From NCBI GenBank assembly GCA_039090855.1, contig CM077011.1, forward strand, positions 26,999,001 to 27,063,000: a stretch of 64,000 bases of DNA. The letters run 5' to 3'. Source of the DNA: Macrothele yani (taxonomy: Eukaryota; Arthropoda; Arachnida; Araneae; Macrothelidae). Below are positions 32,298 through 41,095 of this stretch, in pieces (position 1 is the stretch's first letter; each line of letters opens with the position of its first letter). A model generated the notes under the pieces. It was not told the origin of the DNA. It saw nothing but the letters and a program-made list of their open reading frames with translations, and searched no databases. Both the position numbers and the translations under genes were made by a program.

Positions 32298-32299
32298 TA

Positions 32300-33537
32300 C
32301 ACTATATTGACAAAAGTCACCAGATACCAAGTAACGAAACACAACACAGCATTTATTAACATAAATTAGTACAGTGTCGGTCTACCTTTGGCCTTAATGC
32401 ATGCACTGACCGTTCGAGACATCCTTTCGACAAGGTTTTGGAACACAGCGATAGGTGTGCGCTTGCATTCAGTAGATAATGCTGCTGCTAACTGTTGCTT
32501 AGTAGTAGGCCTTTGTTCCAAACTTCTTATGCTGCGCTCTAATTCATTCCATAGGTACTCTATGAGATTAAGGTCAGAACTCTAAGCTGGCCAGTCCACA
32601 CACGATACGGAATTGCACACCGTAACAATCCTGACTCTATGGCTCGGTGCATAATCCTGCTGGTACCAACAAGGCTCGGTTCCATAGTATTGCCACAGAG
32701 TTGGTAAGGTATAATTGTCCAGAATATCGAGGTAGACGTGCTGGTTAACAGGTTTGTCCACGATAACCAATGGGCCGGGACCATACCACGAAAAAAAAAC
32801 CCACACGATTACACTGCCAGCTCCAAACTTGACCGTAGGAACAGCACATTGCGGTAATGTGGTAAACAGCGTTGCCCCGGCTGCCGCCATACCCACACTA
32901 GGCCATCGGACTGATGAATCGTGTATCAGGATTCATCAGTCCATAGGACCCGTTTCCACTGATCTACGGTCCACGATAATAAATGTTCTTTACACCATGC
33001 TAAACGACGAGTAGCATTCCGAGTAGAGATGAAAGGCTTATGAGCAGCCGCACGACAACGGTAACTCATGGAATAAAGTTTTCTGCGAATGATACGTGTA
33101 CTTCGTGTACTTACCAAGGTTCCAGCATTGTTACTCACCTGTATACTGAGGTGTTGTGCATTACTCCGTCGATTAGCTGCAACGACTCTCCTGAGGCTTC
33201 GACGTTCTCTATCACTGATTTTCTTTGGTCTGCCGGTACATTTTGCTGCTTCAGACACGCCATGTGTCTTCCACTTATTCAGTACATCCAAAACAGTTGA
33301 CTTGGGTATGTTTAAACGCCTCTCAGTTTCTCTTATGGACAACCCACTAATATAACAGCCAACCATCTTTCCTTTCTCAGAGTCAGTTCTCTCCCGTCGC
33401 GACATTTTCGCTCAACATCACGGTGCGATATGATCGCTGCAGGCTTGTTTTTATACCGTTTTCAGCTGTATTAAGAACACGGCAGATCCGTTCATTTGGT
33501 TTTGCAAGGGTGTCCTGTGACTTTTGTCAATATAGTG
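32300..33537 (-). mobile_element. Tc1 element (DD34E), with TIRs
   Basis: The left end is CACTATATTGACAAAAGTCAC. The reversed right end is the same for 21 bases. TA is at 32298-32299 and 33538-33539. The length is 1238 bp. A second copy lies at 58155-59391. Confidence 0.95.
32366..33405 (-). pseudogene. Tc1 transposase, broken
   Basis: The N-terminal frame (32926-33405) starts MSRRERTDSEKGKMVGCYIS and has the paired helix-turn-helix: GLSIRETERRLNIPKSTVLD, then CTGRPKKISDRERRSLRRVV. It ends at a stop just after WKRVLWTDES, the first catalytic site. After a further frameshift, the next frame (32582-32896) shows CAVPTVKFGAGSVIVWVFFS and CWYQQDYAPSHRVRIVTV, where Asp is followed by Tyr instead of Asn. 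A stop follows DWPA, and the Glu region and C-terminus (VSACIKAKGRPTLY) survive only in pieces. It is inactive. The copy at 58303-59326 has different lesions. Confidence 0.93.
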
Positions 33538-33549
33538 TATACTGGGTCT

Positions 33550-33887
33550 TTAATCAGTGTAAAAATGACTCACATTGCTTGTCTAAGAGGCGTAACTGGG
33601 GCTCGACGACAATCTGTCAGGAATGAGATCGGCGAATTCTGAATAGGATTGTACAGAGAAACAGGACTTCATGTTTGCTGCAAATGGCCGAAGCATTAGA
33701 TGAATACTGTTCCCGACACATATCTCAGCGAACTATACTCTGGGAATCGAAGGGGATCGGCGTTGGCAGTCATGTGTCTATACAGAAACCACTGATCACT
33801 GCGTACAACTGGAAAGTTCACCTACAGTGGTTTCAGGAACACCGTGATTGTAAACTAGAAGACTGGAATAAACCGAGTCACGGTTAA
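33550..33887 (+). pseudogene. Tc1 transposase N-terminal fragment, different family
   Basis: The remnant begins near 33566 (MTHIACLRGVTGARRQSVRN) and ends with PLITAYNWKVHLQWFQEHRD and KLEDWNKPSHG. That matches the stretch just before the first catalytic Asp in Tc1 enzymes. Frameshifts separate the parts. It abuts the right end of the previous Tc1. It could be the 5' piece of the transposase whose 3' piece is at 36745-37735; this is inference only. Confidence 0.65.
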
Positions 33888-34640
33888 GGTCGCCTGAACT
33901 ATAGGAGCAACCGGGGGTATCTACCCCTGTTGCCCCTATGGTCGCCCTAGCACCTTCACAGAGCTCCTCAGTTTGGAAAACGAAAACAATCATTAGGTAG
34001 AGTTTTTTTATATACTTATTACTATTTAGATTTCGGGGCGCCAAACCCTTAAAAATATTATTTTATATATATATTTTGTTGTTTTCTAGTTTCCAGTCCT
34101 CGCGCTTTCAAATAATTATGTAAAGGTATATATTTCAACAGGTATATAAATATTCCTTAGTTTTAAGTCTTCGTCGTGCAGATACTGAGATTTGCAGATT
34201 TGAAATGATTAATAATAACTACCTTAATCGTTTCCGCGCTCATCAAGTAGGAAATTAAATTTCATCATCCTGTGGCTTCCCACTTTTATCTATCTGTGGA
34301 GGCTAATTTTTCAGTGATTTTAAAAACAGTACCAGAAATTTAAAAAATAAAAGCAATTTTCTTATATGAGCGCTTATAAAACTTTAAAGAAGTTACCAAT
34401 TTGTCAGTTACTCCACCTTGCATCAAAAATCAATCGCTAAAATACGTATCAGGGAAGGAAAACTAAATGTGCGAGTTTATTTTAGAGGGGTACTTATTAT
34501 TTGCTATGCAAAAATATTCTCTACGCAGATTAGGTGAAGTTATAATTTGTAAAAAAGGTTTTTATGAGTCACAATACCACTTCAACCTTCTTTCTCCGGA
34601 AAGAAAATCACTTTTTACTCTCTGAGATTTCATTCCTTAT
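33888..34640. other. No recognised feature, AT-rich
   Basis: I recognise no gene or repeat. The 82-codon minus-strand frame at 33796-34044 has no known motif. Confidence 0.5.
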
Positions 34641-34890
34641 TACATTGGCGTGCAAAAATTAAGGACGAGACGGTTTTTCGAATGTAATGTCGTGCAGAAG
34701 TACTCCACATCGACTCAAATCATACCATCAGATCCCCAAGATGTAAGAATATGGGACAAATGAGCAAAACCGTCCAAACAAGGAATCCAAAGGATACAAA
34801 GAAACTTTTTTGAAAAAGTAGCTTCGAGCACAACTGGATAGCAGACAGAAACGTCCATGTGACAGGCGGCTGCCAAGAAAAATCCAGTCT

Positions 34891-35924
34891 TTAGAAGCTG
34901 ATATGATCACCAATGACTGCGTTGCAGGATTTACAACGTTTGTCTATGCTGAGGACGAGGTTGTCAAGGAGCTGTTGAGGCATCGCGGCCCATTCCTCTT
35001 GTAGTGCCAGTCGCAGCTACGGAATCGTTGCTGGCTGCTGGTGACGGGCTGTCAAGCGTCTCCCGAGAAGGTCCCACACGTGTTCGATTGAATTTAGGTC
35101 CGGGGACCTTGCGGGCTAATCCATGCGTTGAATATCTTCACTATCAAACAGCTCTGCGACAGCCACTGTACGATGAGGTGTAGCGTTGTCGTCCATGAAG
35201 ACGAACTCAGGACCCACAGCACCTCTAAACAGACGCACGTGAGGCAGGAGAACCTCGGTACACTAGCGAACCACAGTTACTGAACCTCCTTGGAAGATGT
35301 GGAAGTCAGTACGGCTACCAAGCATGATAGCGCCCCAAACGAGAACTCCGTCACCTCCAAACCGGTCCCTTTCGATAATGTTGGAGGTGTGATTGCGTGT
35401 TCCCTGCTCTCTCCAGATGTAATTACGTCCAGAACCGCTCGTCAGACTAAATCGGCTCTCATCCGTAAAGAGAACTCGACCCCATTGCTGATGTGTCCAG
35501 TTCTTGTGTTCCTGGCACCACAGAAACCGCCGCCTCCGATGAGCAGGCGTTAATGACACACACCGTACTGGTCGTCATGCAAATAGACCACCTTTGTGCA
35601 GCCTCCTGGCCACGGTAAAACGCGATAACGGACGTCTAGTTGTCTGTGCCTTTAGATTTCTCCCTCTGTCTGTCGTCTGTCTCTTTTCGCCTGTAGGACA
35701 ATATACCGGTTGTCCGCCGCCGTGGTTGCTCGTGGACGGTCACTGCTAAACTCTCGGAGAGCTGTTCCTTTCGTTTGAAATGCTCTACAAGCTCGTGAAA
35801 CGATGCTGTGAGCGGCCCCGAACTCCTCGGCCACACTAGTCACACTTCGAACTTCTTCCAGTTTCCTAATGACGCGATCCCAGGTAAAGTCATCCGGTTG
35901 TCGCCTACTGGATTGCTTGTTGGC
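34891..35924 (-). pseudogene. Tc1 transposase, broken
   Basis: The likely start is MANKQSSRRQPDDFTWDRVI (35924), since this fits the usual N-terminus better than the upstream Met at 35960. The first frame ends near 35652 after RPRATTAADNRYIVLQAKRD. A second (35263-35559) has LTPAHRRRRFLWCQEHKNWT, LFTDESRFSL (first Asp), YIWREQGTRNHTSNIIERDR and GGDGVLVWGAIMLG. The rest reads FVFMDDNATPHRTVAVAELF and SPDLNSIEHVWDLLGRR, with 34 residues between Asp and Glu, then a stop within DWPARSP and a C-terminus CKSCNAVIGDH. At least one frameshift and three stops make it inactive. Confidence 0.92.
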
Positions 35925-36003
35925 CATATCACATGGTGGCAGCAACTCGACATCGTTCAAACCGATGTATACCGTGCAATAGCTTTCACCGAATTGCTGA
36001 GCG

Positions 36004-36423
36004 AATGTTTTTTTGTCATTTTCATGTAGGACTTCCGTCCACAGGAGTAGAGTTTAGGTCCCAGCCACCTACAGCGAGATCGCCTTTTGGGCATGACACA
36101 GAAACGGAAGGAATGAGAGCAAGTCTAGCGACTTTTGACTGAACAGTTTGTAGTGAGATTAGAGTACAGTAGATGGCGCCACCGTACAAGTACGATATTG
36201 CACATAGATGTGTGAGAGAATTTCAGGGAGGACATAGGAAAGGATACCCATTTAACCAGTGGGTCCAGCCTGGGGGCTGTCACTTTACGTGCTCGTCCGA
36301 TGCACGGCGGATATTTAGCGATTGTTAGTAAATCACACCATCTCTGAAAGATCAGCCGAGGCTAGAACCTGGGGACCCAGCATCGATAGTCTGAAACACT
36401 AACCACTTAGCCATCCGCGGCCA
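36004..36423 (-). mobile_element. tRNA-derived SINE, family 2, with 13-bp TSD
   Basis: GAATTGCTGAGCG flanks it exactly (35991-36003 and 36424-36436). On the minus strand the head is GGCCGCGGATGGCTAAGTGG, with a weak B box (AGGTTCTAGCC). The core has ATATCCGCCGTGCATCGGAC and GAGCACGTAAAGTGACAGCC, and the 3' half is longer and differs from the 15099-15413 copy. It interrupts the leader of the Tc1 at 34643-36616. Confidence 0.92.
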
Positions 36424-36939
36424 GAATTGCTGAGCGCACACCGCCCGTGTGCTTTATACCCTTCCGACCCCCCCCTACGTCATGCTGCATATATGCGCAT
36501 GTCCTACCGTACCGGACCCTAGTCTATCTCCTAAGTGATCTTTCGGTCCGTTCCGCCTGCTCGTTCCACTGTTATGCTAATTTCTCCTCTTCGTCCTTAA
36601 TTTTTGCACACCAGTGTAGTGTGTTTCTTAATTTTAAAGCAAATATTTCTTTACGATAACAATGTTGTATTTATGACAGTTTTCGTGTGTATTCTTCACG
36701 GACGAAATTTTTCACGTCACAACTTTATTAAAACATGATATTTATTTTCTACGCCCCGTAAGGGAATTTTTTCCTGTGCCCCCGAAAAAGTTCGATCCTT
36801 CCTTGGTCGCGGTGCACTTTGTTCTGTACCGACGTGTCGCAGTACAGATCAAGGTGACGGTATGCAGAGAGTTAGGAGGAGCCCTATGAAGTAATGGGGT
36901 CTGGAGGCGGTGTCATGGTGTAGGGCAAACGTTCTGTTG

Positions 36940-37357
36940 TGTAACATACTACAGAAGTGAAAACATGTGTCAAGATGACATATCTGCAGCGAGATATTCT
37001 GTCTGCGTAGCTCAGTTGGGAGAGCGACTTACTCCGGAGTGCGGGGACATGGTTTTGATGGCCGTCACGGACAAACTTGTGTTTTCACATTGGCGCCCGA
37101 TTGTGGAAGATGGATCCACTTCCTGATGGGTTCTTCGAAAAATGTTTGATGTTTGTTCCACACATTGTTTGGAATTGATGAAAAATTCCTATATTGCTTC
37201 AAAGACAAAAAAACAGCTACGAGGGAGACGATGTGACGTACTACAGAGATGAAAACATCTGTCCAGACGTCAAATCTGCAGCGAGACATTCTGTCCGCGT
37301 AATTCAGTTGGGAGAGCTACTTACTTCGGAGTGAAGGGACAAACTTGTGTTTTCACA
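36940..37357 (+). mobile_element. TRIM-like mini LTR element A, complete, TSD GTTG
   Basis: The left LTR is 36940-37089 (150 bp) and the right LTR 37232-37357 (126 bp, with an internal deletion in the tRNA-like part). Both start TGT and end TTTTCACA. Directly after the left LTR is TTGGCGCCCGA, the primer-binding site. Before the right LTR is the purine-rich GAGGGAGACGA. The internal part is about 142 bp and non-coding. GTTG occurs at 36936-36939 and 37358-37361, and the Tc1 frame it interrupts is restored on removal. At 418 bp it fits the TRIM class (small non-autonomous LTR elements). Confidence 0.93.
37002..37073 (+). other. tRNA-like sequence in left LTR of element A
   Basis: 72 nt with GTCTGCG at the 5' side and the partly mismatched TCACGGAC at the 3' side. 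It contains A-box TAGCTCAGTTGG, the GACTTACTCCGGAGTG anticodon-like arm and a decayed T arm (TTTTGATGG). It is positionally equivalent to 10482-10553 and 37860-37931. Confidence 0.75.
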
Positions 37358-37737
37358 GTTGGTACGAGCTTCTCCCCTGATTTTACTGGACTGTCGGGTG
37401 TCTTCCAAGGATTATCTGAACACTGTTGCAGATCAAGTCAATCCTGCAATGTTGACATTTTATTCATCTGGTGACGGCCGTTTCATGGACGACACTGCTA
37501 CTGTCCATCGCGCAAGATGTGTTCGGCAGTGGTACAACAAGCCTGGTAGCGACTTCCACCATCTGTGGCCACCACAACGCCTGGATCTGGACCCTATTGA
37601 GAATGTATGGGACATGTTAAGAAACAGGTCCGGGAGTAACGTCGTCCTTTTCTCTCAAATCTGAGTGAATTAAAGGGTTGTCTGGTGAGCAACTGACACG
37701 CTGTAGGCGTAGATGCACTCCAACGCCTTGTGGAAAC

Positions 37738-37793
37738 TTTTTTTGATTGGAGCTTTAACGACCATTGTGAGTAACTCAGTAGGCTATAAGCAG
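37738..37793 (-). mobile_element. SINE family 1, tail part, split by TRIM element
   Basis: T-run, GATTGGAGCTTTAACGACC, then GGCTATAAGCAG. The remainder of this SINE continues at 38391-38572 on the other side of TRIM element B. Confidence 0.88.
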
Positions 37794-37830
37794 TATGACG
37801 TGCCTGCCCAGCAGGATAGGACGCACACGA

Positions 37831-37836
37831 TATAAA
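37831..37836 (+). promoter_or_regulatory. TATA box in LTR of element B
   Basis: TATAAA in the context CGATATAAAGGCAG lies ~29 bp upstream of the tRNA-like block. It is conserved in the right LTR (38253-38258) and reads GATAAA in element C. It could be the pol II promoter of the element. Confidence 0.6.
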
Positions 37837-37859
37837 GGCAGATAGCAGCGATAGCTAAC

Positions 37860-37931
37860 GTCCGCGTAGTTCAATTGGTAGAGCGACTTATTCCGGAATG
37901 GGGGGACCCGGGTTCGAGCCCCGGCGTGGAC
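37860..37931 (+). other. tRNA-like sequence, left LTR of element B (best cloverleaf)
   Basis: The 72-nt sequence pairs GTCCGCG with CGTGGAC (7 bp, one G-T) and has a D-arm-like region (GTTC...GAGC; the right LTR has GCTC...GAGC) with the A-box TAGTTCAATTGG. The T arm is perfect, CCGGG-TTCGAGC-CCCGG (B-box GGTTCGAGCCC). The anticodon-like arm contains ATTCCGGAAT and leaves a 6-base loop, so no sound anticodon can be named; CCG is the nearest reading. The mix of a canonical T arm and a non-canonical anticodon arm suggests a promoter module rather than a working tRNA. Confidence 0.85.
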
Positions 37932-38281
37932 AAAAATGACGGAAAAATTTACTTCGTTATAATGGTGCCCGAACTACCCGGATGACCCGGCCGTTCAAGA
38001 TCTCGCAATGGTGTGATGTTCTTTCCACACCGCGAGGGAGGAAAAATAAGAGAATCCCTTCTTCAGCGCCTCGAAAAATAAAAAAATGTGTGTGACGTTG
38101 CATTCCACACAAAAGATTGACTGGGAGTTCTCAAGTACGTTCTACAGCGGATGGCTGCCTGCGACGATTCATGGTCACGCCTGACCTGTGGGCCATGCCC
38201 GCGGACCTCTTTCGGGGGGGGGGGCATGCCTGCCCAGCAAGGACGCACACGATATAAAGGCAGATAGCAGCGATAACGAAC

Positions 38282-38353
38282 GTCCGCGTAGCTCAATTGG
38301 TAGAGCGACTTATTCCGGAATGAAGGTACCCGGGATCGAGCCCCGGCGTGGAC
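38282..38353 (+). other. tRNA-like sequence, right LTR of element B
   Basis: This is the counterpart of 37860-37931 with GCTCAATTGG in the D arm and GGGATCGAGCCC in the T arm (one change in the B box). The acceptor stem is intact. Confidence 0.82.
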
Positions 38354-38390
38354 AAGAAATGACGGAGAAATTTACTTTGTTATAGCGGTC

Positions 38391-38572
38391 GTGAGCTATA
38401 AGCAGTCGTGGGCTATAAGCAGTCACCCGTCCCTAATTTAGGGCCACTTGTTCCAGGGTAGGGCGAGAGCCAGTGTCGTAAGACAAACACAACATCCATG
38501 CCTCACTGGGATTCGAACCCGGACCCCTTTCGGACGAATGATCAGAAGCCATCACCTTAGACCACTGCGTCA
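38391..38572 (-). mobile_element. SINE family 1, head part, split by TRIM element
   Basis: It continues from the 37738-37793 fragment: GGCTATAAGCAGTCACCCGT, body, GGGATTCGAACCC and CTTAGACCACTGCG. It ends by joining a satellite fragment. Confidence 0.9.
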
Positions 38573-38574
38573 AT

Positions 38575-38880
38575 CTGCCTGAATCTTTCTGCACCGGTTC
38601 CTGTATTTTTGGCATCGTGAAAAAAGTACGTGTTCATAGTATCGCTTAGTCCGCCTGTGGCCACCGCATCTCTGCAACTATTATTCCGATTTAAACATTT
38701 CTTTATGCACTGGAAAGCGTGAAATGTGAGAACGATGGTCCTTGCTTTCCAGTTTCTTCCGATGCAAAATTTTGCCGCTTGACGGCGTAAATGCAGATGC
38801 TACCGAAGTGAAAGTACATTTTATTCCATAGATTGTACTTTTAATTCGATAGCATCGAATTAAACGTGTAACCAACCGAA
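38575..38880 (-). repeat. CTCF-like satellite, diverged fragment
   Basis: Contains CATCTCTGCAACTATTATTC, then TTTTGCCGCTTGACGGCGTA and AATGCAGATGCTACCGAAG. It parallels 19080-19330 and 49060-49230. Confidence 0.82.
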
Positions 38881-38892
38881 GTGCTGCCGTGT

Positions 38893-39112
38893 GATTTTTT
38901 TATTTTTACTGGAGGTTTAACTAACGACCAGCAACTCAATGGGTTATAAGTAGTCGCCCGTCCCTAATTTAGGGCCACTGGTTCCAGGGAAGGGAGAGAG
39001 CCAGCTGCGTAAGACGAGCATAACATCCATGCCTCACCGGGGGGATTCGAACCCGGACCCATCTCGGACGAATGATCAGAAGCAAGCGTATAGACCACCA
39101 CCGGGACGGCCT
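38893..39112 (-). mobile_element. tRNA-derived SINE, family 1
   Basis: Short T-rich tail, ACTGGAGGTTTAACTAACGA, the CCCTAATTTAGGGCCACTGG block, the GGGATTCGAACCC B box, and a decayed head ending ACCACCGGGACGGC. Confidence 0.9.
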
Positions 39113-39469
39113 TGAGGAATTTATGCCAAACCGCATGCGCTGTAATTCGGACTAAAAACAACCCGGTATTGAATAATTTCTTTGATAATTGGGTTTTTCT
39201 TTTAAACATTCTTATAAATTCTTCGGGAATTTCGTTTTCAGTACGTTTTGATCGACAGATAGAAAGTACATTTTAAATAATGTTCAATAATCGATTTTTG
39301 AACACTCTTTAACACCAGATTTTATTTCTCTCTCTCTAGGGATTTTTGATACCGTCTTAAATCGCAACAATCAAAATACTTGGGCATTTTGTAAAAACTA
39401 AAGAAAGATATAAAATTAAAAAAAAAAAGTACGGTTAAATTCTCCTCTGCGTTTTTAGAATTTGTTCAT

Positions 39470-39860
39470 GATGTAACGTATACTCTAGATTCACTTTCCT
39501 TTTGATTTTTACTATCTCTGGTTATTTTATTTTACTATGTAAATTATCTTCTTACTGAACGAAATGTTATTTCTCCCGCTGAATGAAATCTGGCAATGAG
39601 TGTAAGTCATGACGTGGTGGTAGCCAGTATAAATAGGCGCGTTCAACGATACGTAGGGTGAGCTGTTGTTTATGTGTCAGAGAGCTGTTGTTGTATGGTG
39701 AGAACTTTGTTTCGTCTGTAAAGAGATCTTCGTTTATGTGAGAGCCAGAAGTTTACCAAATAAAAGATTGTCTTAGTAAGTACGCCTTTCTCAGTTCATT
39801 GTTTTGTCAGATCTATGTCTGGCTGTTAGGTTTATTTCATTAGTTGATTATTATTAACAA
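39470..39860 (+). promoter_or_regulatory. LTR-like or promoter-like segment
   Basis: GTATAAATAGG at about 39628 is a strong TATA box. About 130 bp downstream lies AATAAA (39760) followed by GT-rich sequence (TTCATTGTTTTGTCAGATCT). This order suits a solo LTR (U3-R-U5), but I found no second copy, no target duplication and no primer-binding site. It could also be a host promoter with no recognisable gene. Confidence 0.4.
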
Positions 39861-41092
39861 CCAGCATAAGACTTGATTCATCTTAATTACTACTAAAACA
39901 TTACTAGCAGTTAAAAGCTTGTTCATTATTATTACTACACTACTAGCAGGAAAGTTTATTCATGATATAATTAACAAAACAACAACCATTTGAACAACCA
40001 TTAGAAGAAGCTTATTAGAAGGAAGCTGAATTCATTATTATAATTCAGTAGCAGAAGAATTATATACATTATAATGACTTTCGCAATCGGTCTTTTTAAA
40101 ATCCAGGAGAGCTTATTGAAACAGTTCAGCAGGCCATTATGTTTGCTACGTTATCATCTTTATGAATGCAAATTATCTGTCCCTCTCCCTCACATTTCCC
40201 GGATGTGATAGAAAACTAGCCGATGGCCTAGGAACAGTAAGCCGTACCATACACCTTTCTTCACTTATGGAAATGAAAAAATATCTGAACAAACTTCCAG
40301 TTTTGTTAGTCATAGCCTGGTATAAGAAACGCTAGCTACCTCATTTTTACCATCTGCATGCGTAATGACCATCAATCTGTTAATAGGTCTGAGCTTCAGC
40401 ATTAAGACTACAAGTGCATGAACAGGTAAAATGAAGAAAGGTTAGTGAACCTCACGTGATCGCCTGTGGCTATCTGCCCTTGACGCCGGGGCGAGGTAGG
40501 CGGCGGCGTACGCTTTTGCAAGGAAAAGCGTGACGTTTGGAATACGATCAGAGGGTTACTGGGATCTGCGCTTGGCCGCACGAGCCACGACAAACAACGC
40601 ATTAGAAACGCCACATTGATCACCCGTGAGAAGACCGAGCGAGGCTTTGCCCCCTGTAGCCCAAAACTCCTTTTTAACATTGAACCTGGTTACACAAAAA
40701 TTAACACAAAGAAACATTCTTTTACAGGAAAAAAATCACTCGCGGAAGAAACAAATTTTAAAGGTAATAACTACAAGCGTAGTCATCTGATCTCGTGCGA
40801 ATGCCACTGCGCTTGCGCAAAATTCTTGTTTCCGACACAACGTTTGTTCCTACACAGACGATAAACTAAGACAAAAGGAACAATGTTTCCGATTGTGCTA
40901 TCCCGGTTGTCTCTCAACAGGGGTTTAATTTCAAGTTAAGAGGGTGTGTTGAAAAACTTTGGGGGCGCTGAAAAAAAATTGGGGGGAGGTGAAAGCAAAC
41001 TGAGTGAAGGGTGAAATTTTTATAGTGAAATATTTAGGCTTTTAATCAGTGGCGTCGCTAGGAATGATGCGTTGGGGGGCTAAGCCCATCCG
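39861..41092. other. No recognised feature
   Basis: Simple ACTACTA/ATTATT-rich sequence at 39880-40080, otherwise unassigned. The frames at 40408-40680 and 40616-40864 show no motif. Confidence 0.5.
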
Positions 41093-41095
41093 TTA

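Larger units (their letters stand above)
34643..36616 (-). mobile_element. Tc1 element (DD34E) with nested SINE
   Basis: The left end CATTGGCGTGCAAAAATTAA and the reversed right end CACTGGTGTGCAAAAATTAA agree, continuing GGACGA on both sides. TA is at 34641-34642 and 36617-36618. The 1974-bp length includes a family 2 SINE of about 420 bp plus its duplication. Confidence 0.93.
36745..37735 (+). pseudogene. Tc1 transposase C-terminal fragment split by TRIM element
   Basis: The plus-strand remnant has GGGVMV-GKRS just before the TRIM insertion. After it come WYELLP, SSKDYLNTVADQVNPAMLTF, the catalytic FMDDTATVHRARCVRQWYNK and LDLDPIENVWDMLRNR. There are 35 residues between the second Asp and Glu as read. 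The Asn that usually follows Asp is Thr here. The sequence joins cleanly across the TRIM once the 4-bp duplication GTTG is removed. The right end is lost at a family 1 SINE near 37738. It is inactive. Confidence 0.85.
37794..38384 (+). mobile_element. TRIM-like mini LTR element B, complete
   Basis: The left LTR is about 37794-37961 and the right LTR about 38225-38384. They share GCCTGCCCAGCA, GGACGCACACGATATAAAGG, the tRNA-like block and an AAATTTACTTYGTTATA end. The primer-binding site TGGTGCCCGAACTACCCGG follows the left LTR at 37963. A G10 polypurine tract (38215-38224) precedes the right LTR. The internal part is about 250 bp and non-coding. The element splits a SINE. I could not fix the target duplication, because the right flank has a small local duplication (GTCGTGRGCTATAAGCAG twice). 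Confidence 0.92.

Noticed and set aside
37860..37931. Functional tRNA gene
   Set aside because: It lies at the same place in each LTR of a mobile element, the anticodon loop is 6 nt and the copies are diverging.
36940..38384. Retrovirus or endogenous virus because of the TGGCGCCCGAAC primer-binding site
   Set aside because: The internal regions are 142-250 bp and encode nothing. This primer type is shared by many LTR retrotransposons.
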